Source of the DNA: Alphaproteobacteria bacterium
GTDB lineage: Bacteria; Pseudomonadota; Alphaproteobacteria; SMXQ01
Length of the DNA: 32,699 nucleotides
Assembly (NCBI GenBank): GCA_029863585.1
Contig: JAOTVC010000017.1
Span: 1-32,699, forward strand
Reading direction: 5' to 3'
Below, one piece after another: positions 16,340 to 24,730 of this stretch. Positions within the stretch are counted from its first letter, which is position 1, and every line of letters begins with the position of its first letter. The notes beneath the pieces are model-generated. The model worked only from the letters and a program-made list of their open reading frames with translations, did not search any database and was not told the DNA's origin. The position numbers were made by a program, and so were the translations under genes.

Positions 16340-17053
16340 GTGATTCGCGTCGCCTTCGTCATCGGTGATTATCCAGACGACCAGCGGCGTCTGCGCGAGG
16401 AAACCGCCATCGGGTATTCTTCGGCGGAGGTCGAGGTCGGCATCGTCTCCGTCGCCGCCCGTCCCTTCGACGGCTTGGGCCCCGGCGAGATCCAGGCTGC
16501 GGCGCCCCTCTTCCACGAGGCTTTCCGCGAGGCCGAATGCCAGGGGTATGACGCCGTGGTGCCGCTCGGCATGCTCGACCTTGGGGTCGACGGCGGCCGC
16601 GCGGTCGTCGATATCCCCGTGATCGCGCCCTTGCAGGCGGTCTACCATGTCGCGGCGGAGCTCGGCGATCAGTTCGGCGTGGTCTGCTACCACCCGTCCG
16701 CCATTGCCCGGCATCGAGCCCAGACCGTCGCCTACGGGTTCGAACCCTGGATCGCCGGCCGGCGCGCCAGTGGCTTCTATGTCCAGCACATCGCCGAAAA
16801 CAAGGACCAGATGGTGGAATCGTTCCTCATGGCGGCGCGCGACCTGATCGAGAAGGATGGCGCCCAGGTCATCATCCCCCAGGGGATCACGCAATGCCCG
16901 GTCCAGATGAAGCCCGACTGGCTGACGCGGGAGTTGGGCGTCCCCGTGGTGGAAGGCATCGGCGCGCCGATCCGCATGGCGGCCCTGCTTGTGTCACTGG
17001 GGCTTCGCCACAGCCGTGTCCGCTGGAAAAAGGCCGGCTCGCAGCCGCGCTAG
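16340..17053 (+). CDS. Asp/Glu/hydantoin-racemase-fold protein
   Basis: A 237-residue protein with the Asp/Glu racemase superfamily layout: GYDAVVPLGMLDLGVDGGR, VDIPVIAPLQAVYHVAAEL, then DQFGVVCYHPS, then KDGAQVIIPQGITQCPV and VPVVEGIGAPIRMAALLV. In cofactor-independent racemases two Cys act as acid/base; the first site is here PLGM (about residues 76-79) with no Cys, and the second is shifted to Cys186 (GITQC). It may therefore be a decarboxylase or isomerase relative (arylmalonate decarboxylase uses a single Cys), or a non-catalytic member. The start is GTG at 16340, preceded by GAGGGCGA; upstream in-frame sequence back to 16040 is low-quality and partly overlaps a prfC remnant. It lies 107 bp before an acyl-CoA ligase on the same strand. 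Confidence 0.7.
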   Translation: MIRVAFVIGDYPDDQRRLREETAIGYSSAEVEVGIVSVAARPFDGLGPGEIQAAAPLFHEAFREAECQGYDAVVPLGMLDLGVDGGRAVVDIPVIAPLQAVYHVAAELGDQFGVVCYHPSAIARHRAQTVAYGFEPWIAGRRASGFYVQHIAENKDQMVESFLMAARDLIEKDGAQVIIPQGITQCPVQMKPDWLTRELGVPVVEGIGAPIRMAALLVSLGLRHSRVRWKKAGSQPR

Positions 17054-17160
17054 AACCGGACACCGGCGATGACCCACAACGCGACAAGACGTTCCCTCAG
17101 CCCCCCTTGGGGCGGGCGCCGGCCCTGCCGGTGCGCCACGGCAGCGCGGAGCGTCGCCTC

Positions 17161-18714
17161 ATGCTAGGGCGCCTGGTCATCCGGAACTGGAAGCTGCGGG
17201 CCGATCACCCGGCGGTTCTTTTCGAGGGCCGGACGATCACCCATGGCGCCTTGGCGGAGCGATCGTTCCGACTGGCCAATGCGCTGCTTGGCCGCGGCGT
17301 GCGCCGCGGCGATCAGGTCGCGATCCTCGCCCAAAACTGCCCCGAATATATGGAGGTCTTTGCGGCCGGCGAGTTGGGCGGCTGGGCCACGGTCACGGTC
17401 AATTACCGGCTCGCGGCACCGGAAGTGGATTATGTCCTGGAAGACAGCCAGCCCAAGGTTCTCGTCCTCGATCCGCAATTCGCCGGCAGCGTCAGCCCGC
17501 GGGCCCGGGCCCGGCTGGAGCAGGTCCTGATCCTCGGCGGCGACGAAGGGGATGAAGGTTACGAAAGGCTCCTGGCGTCGGGAGAGCCGCTCCCCCCGGC
17601 GGTGGAGCCGCAACCCGAGGACTGCGCCTACGTGGTCTACACCAGCGGCACCACGGGGCGCCCCAAGGGTGTCATGCTCAGCCATCGTGGCGAACTGCAA
17701 GCTGCCCAGATCAACGCCCTCGTGTCCTCTATCGATCCCCGGGACAGGTGCGCCGTGACCATGCCGCTCTATCATATCGGCGGGAAGATCACCCTTCTCA
17801 GTCATTCCCTTCACGGCTGCCCGATCATCCTCCACCGGGCATTCCGGCCCGAAGCCTTCTTCGAAAGCCTACGATCCCTCGCGGTGACGAAGACCCTGCT
17901 GGCGCCGACGATGCTCAAGGACTTGATGGACGCGTGTCCCTGCAATCCGACCACGCTGCCCGATCTTCGGAAATTGCTTTATTCGGCGGCGCCCATGCCG
18001 GAGACCATATTGCGGCGGGGCATGGAGGCTTTCGGGCCGATCTTCCTCCAGTTCTACGGCATGACCGAATCGGGCGGGCCGGGATGCGCGCTGCTACCCC
18101 ATCAGCACGTCCTTGACGGTCCCAAGAAGGCTGTCCGCCGCCTGCGGTCCGCGGGCCAACCGGCGATCGGGTGCGAGGTGCGCATCGTCGGGCCGGACGG
18201 CTCGGAGTGCGAAATCGAGCAGCCCGGCGAAATCCTGATAAGAAATCCATGCCTGATGATGGGTTATTTGAACAATGACGCGGCCACCCGCGAGACGCTG
18301 CGGGACGGCTGGCTCCATACCGGCGACATCGGGACGGTCGACGAGGAGGGCTTCGTCTTTGTCGTCGACCGGCTCAAGGATATGATCGTTTCAGGCGGCG
18401 AAAACATCTACTCGCGCGAAGTCGAGGACGCCCTGATGCGCCACCCCGCCGTCGCCGAGGCGGCCGTTGTCGGCCGGGCCGACGAGCGCTGGGGCGAATC
18501 GGTGTTCGCTTTCGTGACCTTGGCCAGCGGCAAGACCGCCTCGGAAGAAGAATTGGGCGCGCATTGCCGGCAGGTGATTGCCCCCTATAAGAGACCGCGC
18601 GGGTTCAGTTTCGTCGACAACCTGCCGAGATTACCCAATGGCAAGATCGAAAAGACCAAACTGCGCCAGCGACTTGCCGCGATTTCGGACAGTTCGGAGG
18701 CGAATAAGGGATGA
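17161..18714 (+). CDS. Acyl-CoA synthetase / AMP-dependent ligase (ANL superfamily)
   Basis: A 517-residue ANL-superfamily ligase that activates a carboxylic acid with ATP, then transfers it to CoA. The P-loop-like motif A3 is VVYTSGTTGRPKGVML (about 158-173), A5 is LQFYGMTESGG, A7 is GWLHTGDIGTVDEEG, A8 is VDRLKDMIVSGGENIYSREVE, and the catalytic Lys (A10) is in RLPNGKIEKTKLR. All core motifs are intact. I use ATG 17161 because GGAG lies nine bases upstream and the family starts at this point; the frame remains open further left. It follows the racemase-fold gene and together they could form a short carboxylic-acid pathway. Medium-chain, aromatic and fatty acids are all possible substrates. 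Confidence 0.87.
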   Translation: MLGRLVIRNWKLRADHPAVLFEGRTITHGALAERSFRLANALLGRGVRRGDQVAILAQNCPEYMEVFAAGELGGWATVTVNYRLAAPEVDYVLEDSQPKVLVLDPQFAGSVSPRARARLEQVLILGGDEGDEGYERLLASGEPLPPAVEPQPEDCAYVVYTSGTTGRPKGVMLSHRGELQAAQINALVSSIDPRDRCAVTMPLYHIGGKITLLSHSLHGCPIILHRAFRPEAFFESLRSLAVTKTLLAPTMLKDLMDACPCNPTTLPDLRKLLYSAAPMPETILRRGMEAFGPIFLQFYGMTESGGPGCALLPHQHVLDGPKKAVRRLRSAGQPAIGCEVRIVGPDGSECEIEQPGEILIRNPCLMMGYLNNDAATRETLRDGWLHTGDIGTVDEEGFVFVVDRLKDMIVSGGENIYSREVEDALMRHPAVAEAAVVGRADERWGESVFAFVTLASGKTASEEELGAHCRQVIAPYKRPRGFSFVDNLPRLPNGKIEKTKLRQRLAAISDSSEANKG

Positions 18715-18739
18715 ACACGATCCGGTCCGATTGAACCAC

Positions 18740-18767
18740 CCGGCGCCGATTGGGGATTGGGCGCCGG
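18740..18767. terminator. Inverted repeat between convergent ligase and prfC genes
   Basis: CCGGCGCC (18740-18747) and GGCGCCGG (18760-18767) form a perfect 8-bp stem with a 12-nt loop in the 133-bp gap between two genes that face each other. It may serve both directions as a terminator. No T-run is present. Confidence 0.45.
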
Positions 18768-18847
18768 CCCTGTTTCGCACCCGCTGGGCGGAGCGGGCCC
18801 ACCGGGCGAACTTCCGCCGAAGACCCTAATATTCCTTCAGGCTCCCG

Positions 18848-20458
18848 TCACGTGCGTTCACGCGTCTCGAGGAATTTGACGTTGGGCCATTCCCGCACCG
18901 CGTAATCCAACTCCCAGGCATTGCGTGCGAGGAAGACCGGTGCGCCGTCACGGTCCTCGGCAATGTTCGCGGCGTTGCTCTTCGTGAACCGCTTCACCAG
19001 ATTTGGATCATCGGCCGTGACCCAGCGCGCGACCTGATGGGGCGACGGCTCGAACTGCACCTTGATCTTGTATTCCTCAGCGATCCGGGCCTCCAGCACG
19101 TCGAGTTGAAGCTGACCCACCACGCCCACGATCCACTGCGCCCCCAAGACCGGGCGGAACACCTGGGTCACACCCTCCTCAGCCAGATCTTCCAGCGCGC
19201 GGCGCATCTGTTTGGCCCGCATGGGATCGCCGAGGCGCACCCGGCGGAGGATTTCCGGCGCGAAATTGGGGATACCGGTAAAGCGCAGCTCCTCGCCGTC
19301 GGTCAACGTATCGCCGACACAGAGCGTGCCGTGGTTGGGAATACCGACGATGTCTCCGGGCAGGGCCTCTTCAGCCAGTTCACGCTCGCGGGCAAAAAAG
19401 AACATCGGGTTGTGGATCGTGATGCTTTTTCCGGTGCCCGACTGGCGCAACTTTATGCCCCGCGTGAGGCGGCCGGAGCACAGCCGAAAGAAGGCGACAC
19501 GGTCCCGGTGATTGGGGTCCATATTGGCCTGCACCTTAAAAACGAACCCCGCGACCCCGGGCGCGTCCGGGGCAACGGGCTGCGGCTCCGCCGGTTGCAG
19601 GCGGGGCGGCGGCGCCCAGTCCGCGATGGCAGAGAGAATTTCTTCCATGCCATAATTCTTGAGCGCGCTGCCGAAGAAGACCGGCGTCAAGTGGCCCTCT
19701 CGGTAGGATTGGAGGCTGAACTCGGGGTAAGCGGAAAGCGCGAGCTCGGCCGTTTCCCTGAAATCACCGAGCACGGCTTCGCTGATATGGTCTGCCAGCT
19801 TGGGATCCCGGGGCCCGGTGCAATCAATTTGCTTGTCGAAACCCTGGTGCGCCGCCGCGGCGGTGAAAAGACGGGGATTGCGCAGGTCAAACAGGCCCTG
19901 AAAGGTCGTGCCCATGCCGACCGGCCAGGTGACGGGGCACACGTCGAGCGCCAAGGTACTCTCGATCTCATCGAGCAGTTCGAACGGATCCCGCCCTTCG
20001 CGATCCACCTTGTTGATAAACGTGATGATTGGGATGTCGCGGAGCCGGCAGACTTCGAACAGCTTGCGCGTTTGGCTCTCGATCCCCTTGGCCGCGTCGA
20101 TCACCATCACCGCGGAATCGACGGCCGTCAGGGTCCGGTATGTGTCCTCGCTGAAGTCTTCGTGGCCCGGCGTATCGAGCAGATTGAAGGTAAGGCCCGC
20201 ATGCTCGAAGGTCATGACCGAGCTTGATATCGAGATTCCCCGCTGGCGCTCGATCTCCATCCAGTCGGAGCGCGTGCGGCGGCGTTCGCCGCGGGCCCTG
20301 ACATTGCCGGCCAGATGTACGGCGCCCGCCGCCAACAGGAGGCGCTCCGTGAGCGTGGTCTTGCCCGCGTCGGGGTGCGAAATGATCGCAAACGTCCTCC
20401 GCGTGGCGAAACCGCGACGGGTGGCCACGGGACTTTCAAGTGATGAGTGATCGGGCAT
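18848..20458 (-). CDS. prfC: Peptide chain release factor 3
   Basis: A 536-residue translational GTPase. RF3 removes RF1/RF2 from the ribosome after peptide release and acts in the cytoplasm. The GTPase motifs are complete: G1 SHPDAGKTTL (27-36), the switch I region RQRGISISSSVM, G3 DTPGHEDFSEDTYR and G4 FINKVDREGRDP. LTPVFFGSALKNYG and the domain III segment GVVGQLQLDVLEARI are RF3-specific. Length matches E. coli PrfC (529). I chose ATG 20458, with AAGG six bases upstream; the open frame continues far to the right, into recQ territory, and is not coding there. It diverges from recQ across 99 bp. Confidence 0.95.
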   Translation of the reverse strand: MPDHSSLESPVATRRGFATRRTFAIISHPDAGKTTLTERLLLAAGAVHLAGNVRARGERRRTRSDWMEIERQRGISISSSVMTFEHAGLTFNLLDTPGHEDFSEDTYRTLTAVDSAVMVIDAAKGIESQTRKLFEVCRLRDIPIITFINKVDREGRDPFELLDEIESTLALDVCPVTWPVGMGTTFQGLFDLRNPRLFTAAAAHQGFDKQIDCTGPRDPKLADHISEAVLGDFRETAELALSAYPEFSLQSYREGHLTPVFFGSALKNYGMEEILSAIADWAPPPRLQPAEPQPVAPDAPGVAGFVFKVQANMDPNHRDRVAFFRLCSGRLTRGIKLRQSGTGKSITIHNPMFFFARERELAEEALPGDIVGIPNHGTLCVGDTLTDGEELRFTGIPNFAPEILRRVRLGDPMRAKQMRRALEDLAEEGVTQVFRPVLGAQWIVGVVGQLQLDVLEARIAEEYKIKVQFEPSPHQVARWVTADDPNLVKRFTKSNAANIAEDRDGAPVFLARNAWELDYAVREWPNVKFLETRERT

Positions 20459-20557
20459 TAAAACCTTGATAGATTGGCTGGATGACGATGTCAGAGGAAA
20501 CCGGGGCACCGGCTCGCGGCCCCGCCCCGCTCGGTTGGACGATCTGTAACACATAGT

Positions 20558-22381
20558 ATGATTCATTCCTCTGAAAACCCCGTAATGAAAAGAAAAATCC
20601 TGAAGGACGTCTTCGGCTTCGACGATTTTCGACCAGGTCAGGAGCAGGCGATGGATGCCCTTCTGGCCGGGCGCAACGTGCTGACCGTCATGCCGACGGG
20701 ATCCGGCAAGTCGCTGTGTTTCCAGGTGCCCGCCCTGGTCCTCGGCGGGATCACCATCGTCGTCTCTCCGCTGGTCGCCCTGATGCAGGATCAGGTGGCG
20801 GCATTGCGCCTCGCCGGCGTCGCGGCCGATGCCATCAATTCCTCGCGGAGCCGCGATGAGAACGTCGCCGCATGGCGAAGGGTCGTTTCCGGCGAGACTA
20901 ACCTTCTCTACATGGCGCCGGAACGCCTCATGACCGAGCGCATGCTTGCCGCGCTGAGCCGGCTGCAGGTGCGCCTCATTGCCATCGATGAAGCCCATTG
21001 CATCTCGCAATGGGGCCCCTCCTTCCGCCCGGAATACAGGGATCTCAGCCGTCTCCGCGAGCTATTCCCGGCCGCCCCCATCGCCGCGCTCACGGCAACG
21101 GCGGACGAGGTCACCCGGCAAGACATAACGGCGCAGCTGTTTGCCGGCAATGGCGAGACCATTGTTCTCGGTTTCGACCGGCCGAACATCAAGCTGACGG
21201 TGGAGATGAAGCGAACCTGGAAGTCCCAGTTGCTTTCCTTCGTCGACCGCCATCGCGGGGAGAGCGGCATCGTCTACTGCCTTTCGCGCAAGAAGACAGA
21301 GGAGGCCGCCGGATTTCTCGCCGAAAATGACGTCCGCGCCCTGCCCTATCACGCCGGCATGGATAAAGCGGCGCGCGACGCCAACCAGAATGTCTTCATG
21401 ACCGAACCGGGCGTCGTCATTGTCGCAACGATCGCCTTCGGCATGGGGATCGACAAGTCGGACGTCCGGTTTGTCTTCCACGCCGACCTGCCCGGAAGCA
21501 TCGAGGCCTATTACCAGGAGATCGGACGCGCCGGACGGGACGGGCTTCCCTCCGAGGCGCACATGCTCTACGGACTGGGCGACATCCAGATGCGCCGCAT
21601 GTTCATAGAACGGGAAGATGCCGGCGAGGAGCGCAAGCGCCGGGAGCATCAGCGCCTCGATGCGCTGCTGGGCTATTGCGAATCGCCCGCCTGCCGGCGC
21701 CGCGCCCTGCTCGACTATTTCGGTGAACCGAGCGAGGATTGCGGGAACTGCGACCTGTGCCTCGACCCGGTCGGCACGGAGGACGGGACCGCCGAGGGGC
21801 AAATGGTGATCTCGGCGGTTCTCGGCACCGGACAACGATTCGGCGCCGCCCACATTATCGACGTGCTGCGCGGCGCGAAGACGGAGAAGGCCGCCGCGGC
21901 GGGACATCATCGCCTGCCCGTATTCGGGCTCGGCACGAAGCACAAGAAAGAGCAGTGGCGCTCCCTGATCCGCCAGCTCGTCGCCGCCGGGTTTCTCACT
22001 CTCGACGTCAAGGGTTTCGGCGGGATCACGATCACCGCCAAGGGCGAGGCCCTGGCAAAGGGAGAAGAGACCTTCCACTACCGCCCGGACACCGTGCGTC
22101 CCGCTCGGCCCTCAAAGGGCAAGTCCCGGCCTCCGGAACAGGACCAGGAATTTTCATCGGCGGAGGCGGCGCTTTTTGCCAGGCTCAAGGAGCTGCGCCT
22201 TCGTCTCGCGAGACAGCGCGACGTGCCCGCCTACGTCATCTTTTCCGACCGTTCCCTTGCCGACATGGCACGCAGGCGCCCGAAGAATCCCGCGGAGTTC
22301 GCCGAGATCAACGGCGTCGGCGCCGCCAAACTGGAAAAATTCGCCGCCCCGTTCCTCGAGGCGATCGCCATCGCGGGATGA
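20558..22381 (+). CDS. recQ: RecQ-type ATP-dependent DNA helicase
   Basis: A 607-residue 3'-5' DNA helicase of the RecQ family, used in recombination and replication-fork repair. Order of domains: helicase core with motif I MPTGSGKSLCF (46-55), DEAH (144-147), motif VI region QEIGRAGRDG; zinc module with four Cys (CESPACRRR... DCGNCDLC); winged-helix RQC region (about 405-510); and a C-terminal HRDC domain (about 530-605, NPAEFAEINGVGAAKLEKF). The aromatic-rich loop reads QWGPSFRPEY where E. coli RecQ has QWGHDFRPEY, so the usual His-Asp pair is Pro-Ser. Start at 20558; ATG 20585 is also in frame and neither has a clear ribosome-binding site. It converges on the senA-like gene with a 54-bp gap. 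Confidence 0.95.
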   Translation: MIHSSENPVMKRKILKDVFGFDDFRPGQEQAMDALLAGRNVLTVMPTGSGKSLCFQVPALVLGGITIVVSPLVALMQDQVAALRLAGVAADAINSSRSRDENVAAWRRVVSGETNLLYMAPERLMTERMLAALSRLQVRLIAIDEAHCISQWGPSFRPEYRDLSRLRELFPAAPIAALTATADEVTRQDITAQLFAGNGETIVLGFDRPNIKLTVEMKRTWKSQLLSFVDRHRGESGIVYCLSRKKTEEAAGFLAENDVRALPYHAGMDKAARDANQNVFMTEPGVVIVATIAFGMGIDKSDVRFVFHADLPGSIEAYYQEIGRAGRDGLPSEAHMLYGLGDIQMRRMFIEREDAGEERKRREHQRLDALLGYCESPACRRRALLDYFGEPSEDCGNCDLCLDPVGTEDGTAEGQMVISAVLGTGQRFGAAHIIDVLRGAKTEKAAAAGHHRLPVFGLGTKHKKEQWRSLIRQLVAAGFLTLDVKGFGGITITAKGEALAKGEETFHYRPDTVRPARPSKGKSRPPEQDQEFSSAEAALFARLKELRLRLARQRDVPAYVIFSDRSLADMARRRPKNPAEFAEINGVGAAKLEKFAAPFLEAIAIAG

Positions 22382-22435
22382 CAAGGGTGCCCGCCGAACG
22401 GTTCAGGTCGATTTGGTCCGCCACCGCCGTGGCTT

Positions 22436-23746
22436 CTATGGGAGACAGGTCCTGAAGCCGGCGAAGACGTCGCGCCGGTGGGCTTCGAAATAGTTCCGAT
22501 AGGTGCCGTGGATCATTCGCCCGCGGGTCGTCCAGGCGCCGCCGCGCAGCACCTTGGTGTCGCCGAACAGCATGGCCGAATATTCCTTATAGGCGTCTGC
22601 GGCGAAACCGGGGAAGGCGTTGAACGTGTCCGCCGTCCATTCCCAAACATTGCCGAGCATCTGGCGGCAGCCAAACGCACTGTCGCCGGCGGCCAACGCC
22701 GCCACGTCGACCGGTCCCAGGGCCCGGCCGTCCAAATTGGCGCGGCTCGGGTCGGGCGGCGCCGCGCCCCACGGGTAGCGTCTCTTGAACGGCGACAAGG
22801 TGCCGTCGGCGGCCGGCTCGCCAAGGGCCGCCGCTTCCCATTCCGCTTCCGTCGGCAGCCTCAACCCGGCCCAACGGCAATAGGCCGCGGCTTCGAACCA
22901 ATTGACATGAATGACCGGCTCGTCGGGCGGCAGCGGCAATGTACGGTCGAACCGCCGTACCAGCCAGTCGCCAGGCCCGTTGCGCTGCCAGTACACCGGA
23001 TGCTCCGCGCCGGCCTTCCGGCGCCAGGTCCAGCCGTCGGCGGTCCACAACGCTTCCCGGCCATAGCCGCCATCGTCGACGAAATCCTGGAACGCCCGGT
23101 TGGTGACCGGCGCCTTGGCGATTGCGAACGGCTCCAGGGCCACCGGATGGGCCCATTTTTCATTGTCGAACAGGAACGGCGCGTCCCGAGGCGCCCCCAA
23201 CTGGAACGTCCCCCCCGGCACCTCGGCCCATCCCGGGTGAGCCCCCCTCGCCCGCTCGGCTGCGACATCGGTGGCAACGGCCAAGACAGGCGTTGGATAG
23301 GAAAGCGTCTGGCGGGCCCAAAGGAAGGCTTCGGTGTGCATATCTTCATGGAAGATGCCGAATTGATAGATGAAGCTGTCCTGCTCCGTCGCCATGCCGC
23401 CCTCGAGGCGTTCGGCCAGGCGGTCGTAAACAGCCTGCAGGTAGGACAGCGTCTCGGCCCGGGTGAGCAGCGGCAGGTCCCACCTGAGGTCATGGTCGAT
23501 GGCGATGGAATCGTAAAGTTTGTCGGCACTCTCGCCGATTACGGACTCGTGACCGTAAAGCTGGCGCAGGATGAAGTATTCGTAAAAATAGGCGACATGG
23601 GCGATTTCCCAGCGCATCGGATTGACGGTGGGTAGTTTGGGCCCCATGAGCTGGGCGTCGTCCAGGTCGCGGACCAGTTCCAAGGTCCGGTTCCGGGCGT
23701 CTTGCATGTTATCGATCAAACGTGCGGTACTGACAGGCGCGGTCAC
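22436..23746 (-). CDS. senA: Selenoneine synthase SenA-like (EgtB family, DinB + FGE domains)
   Basis: A 436-residue two-domain protein of the EgtB family: an N-terminal DinB-like four-helix bundle (about 5-155) carrying the three iron-binding His (His50 in WEIAHVAYF, His133 and His137 in GIFHEDMHTEAF) and a C-terminal formylglycine-generating-enzyme-like domain (about 175-436: RLPTEAEWEAAA, MLGNVWEWTADTF, VLRGGAWTTRGR). EgtB joins cysteine-type sulfur to hercynine; SenA is the relative that joins a selenosugar to hercynine. I call SenA rather than EgtB because the next gene is a SenB-type protein and the third is selD; no egtA/egtD is near. The start is uncertain: GTG 23746 or TTG 23758, both without a clear ribosome-binding site. 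It diverges from senB by only 15-27 bp. Confidence 0.82.
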   Translation of the reverse strand: MTAPVSTARLIDNMQDARNRTLELVRDLDDAQLMGPKLPTVNPMRWEIAHVAYFYEYFILRQLYGHESVIGESADKLYDSIAIDHDLRWDLPLLTRAETLSYLQAVYDRLAERLEGGMATEQDSFIYQFGIFHEDMHTEAFLWARQTLSYPTPVLAVATDVAAERARGAHPGWAEVPGGTFQLGAPRDAPFLFDNEKWAHPVALEPFAIAKAPVTNRAFQDFVDDGGYGREALWTADGWTWRRKAGAEHPVYWQRNGPGDWLVRRFDRTLPLPPDEPVIHVNWFEAAAYCRWAGLRLPTEAEWEAAALGEPAADGTLSPFKRRYPWGAAPPDPSRANLDGRALGPVDVAALAAGDSAFGCRQMLGNVWEWTADTFNAFPGFAADAYKEYSAMLFGDTKVLRGGAWTTRGRMIHGTYRNYFEAHRRDVFAGFRTCLP

Positions 23747-23773
23747 GGGACAATCCAAGGTCGGAGAAAGCGG

Positions 23774-24730
23774 GTGAAGATTAGCCTAATCACGCCAGCG
23801 GACAAACTGTCCAAAAGCGGCAACCGGACAACCGCGCTTCGCTGGGCCCGAATGCTGCGCGAGGCGGGCCACCGCGTGCGGATCGGAATGGACTATGGTG
23901 GCGAGGACGCGAAACTGATGATTGCCATTCACGCCTGGCGCAGCGCCGACGCCATAGGACGCTACCGGGCCCGCTTTCCGGGCGGGCCGTTGGTGGTCGG
24001 TCTCGGCGGGACCGACGTTAACACGTTCCTGAAAACCCATCCGGAAACGACGCTCCGCTCCATGGAGATGGCGGACGCCCTGATTTGCCTGCACAACCTC
24101 ATCGGCGAGGCCCTGCCGGCGGCGCTCCGAAAGAAGCTCCATGTGGTCCACCAATCTGCCTTGCCCCTGCCCGGGCCGCGGCATCCGTCCAAACGGAACT
24201 TCGATGTCTGCGTCATCGGTCATCTGCGCGATGAGAAGGATCCCTTCCGGACGGCCCTGGCCGCCAGGCGCCTGCCGCGCCAATCAAAACTCCGGGTCTT
24301 TCACCTGGGCAAGGCCCACACCTCCGAATTCGCCAGCCGTGCCAAAGCCGAGATGAAGATCAACCCGCGCTACCGGTGGCTCGGTGAAGTGCCGGGGTGG
24401 CGGGTTCGGCGGGAGCTGGCCAAGACCCGGGCCATGGTGATCAGTTCAAATCAGGAGGGCGGCGCCAACGTGGTGTCCGAAGCCATCGTCGCCGGCGTGC
24501 CGGTGATTGCCAGTGACATTGCCGGAAACGTCGGCCTTTTGGGGCGCGACTATCCCGGCACCTACCCGGTTCGAGATGAAGCCGCGCTGGCGCATCTGCT
24601 GGACCGTGCGGAAACCGAGCCCGCATTCCTCGAACGCCTGGAGCGTCATGTGCGGAAGCTGCAACCGCTGTTTCGACCCGCCCACGAAAAGGCCGCCCTG
24701 AAACGGATTGTCGGTTTGGTCACGCGATGA
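23774..24730 (+). CDS. senB: Selenosugar synthase SenB-like glycosyltransferase
   Basis: A 318-residue GT-B-fold glycosyltransferase. SenB makes a selenosugar from selenophosphate and a UDP-sugar in selenoneine biosynthesis. Features that match, from memory, the SenB family: N-terminal SLITPADKLSKSGNRTTALR (split here from WARMLREAGHRV), AIHAWRSADAI, LVVGLGGTDV, then the second Rossmann domain with CVIGHLRDEKDPF and a nucleotide-sugar site SNQEGGANVVSEAIVAGVPV. The start is GTG 23774, with GGAG seven bases before it; the frame extends further left only through the 5' end of the opposite gene. Its 3' end overlaps the convergent selD fusion gene by 11 bp. The pairing with an EgtB-like gene and selD makes the assignment much stronger than similarity alone. 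Confidence 0.83.
   Translation: MKISLITPADKLSKSGNRTTALRWARMLREAGHRVRIGMDYGGEDAKLMIAIHAWRSADAIGRYRARFPGGPLVVGLGGTDVNTFLKTHPETTLRSMEMADALICLHNLIGEALPAALRKKLHVVHQSALPLPGPRHPSKRNFDVCVIGHLRDEKDPFRTALAARRLPRQSKLRVFHLGKAHTSEFASRAKAEMKINPRYRWLGEVPGWRVRRELAKTRAMVISSNQEGGANVVSEAIVAGVPVIASDIAGNVGLLGRDYPGTYPVRDEAALAHLLDRAETEPAFLERLERHVRKLQPLFRPAHEKAALKRIVGLVTR

Noticed and set aside
16284-16343. A 19-codon frame (MNSSNPVIGRS...) with a strong ribosome-binding site before the racemase-like gene
   Set aside because: It ends in an Arg-rich tail and shows no family; kept only as a possible leader for coupling, not as a gene.
22436-23746. Ordinary ergothioneine EgtB
   Set aside because: The domain layout fits EgtB, but senB and selD directly beside it and the absence of egtA/C/D nearby favour SenA. 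The alternative is not fully excluded.
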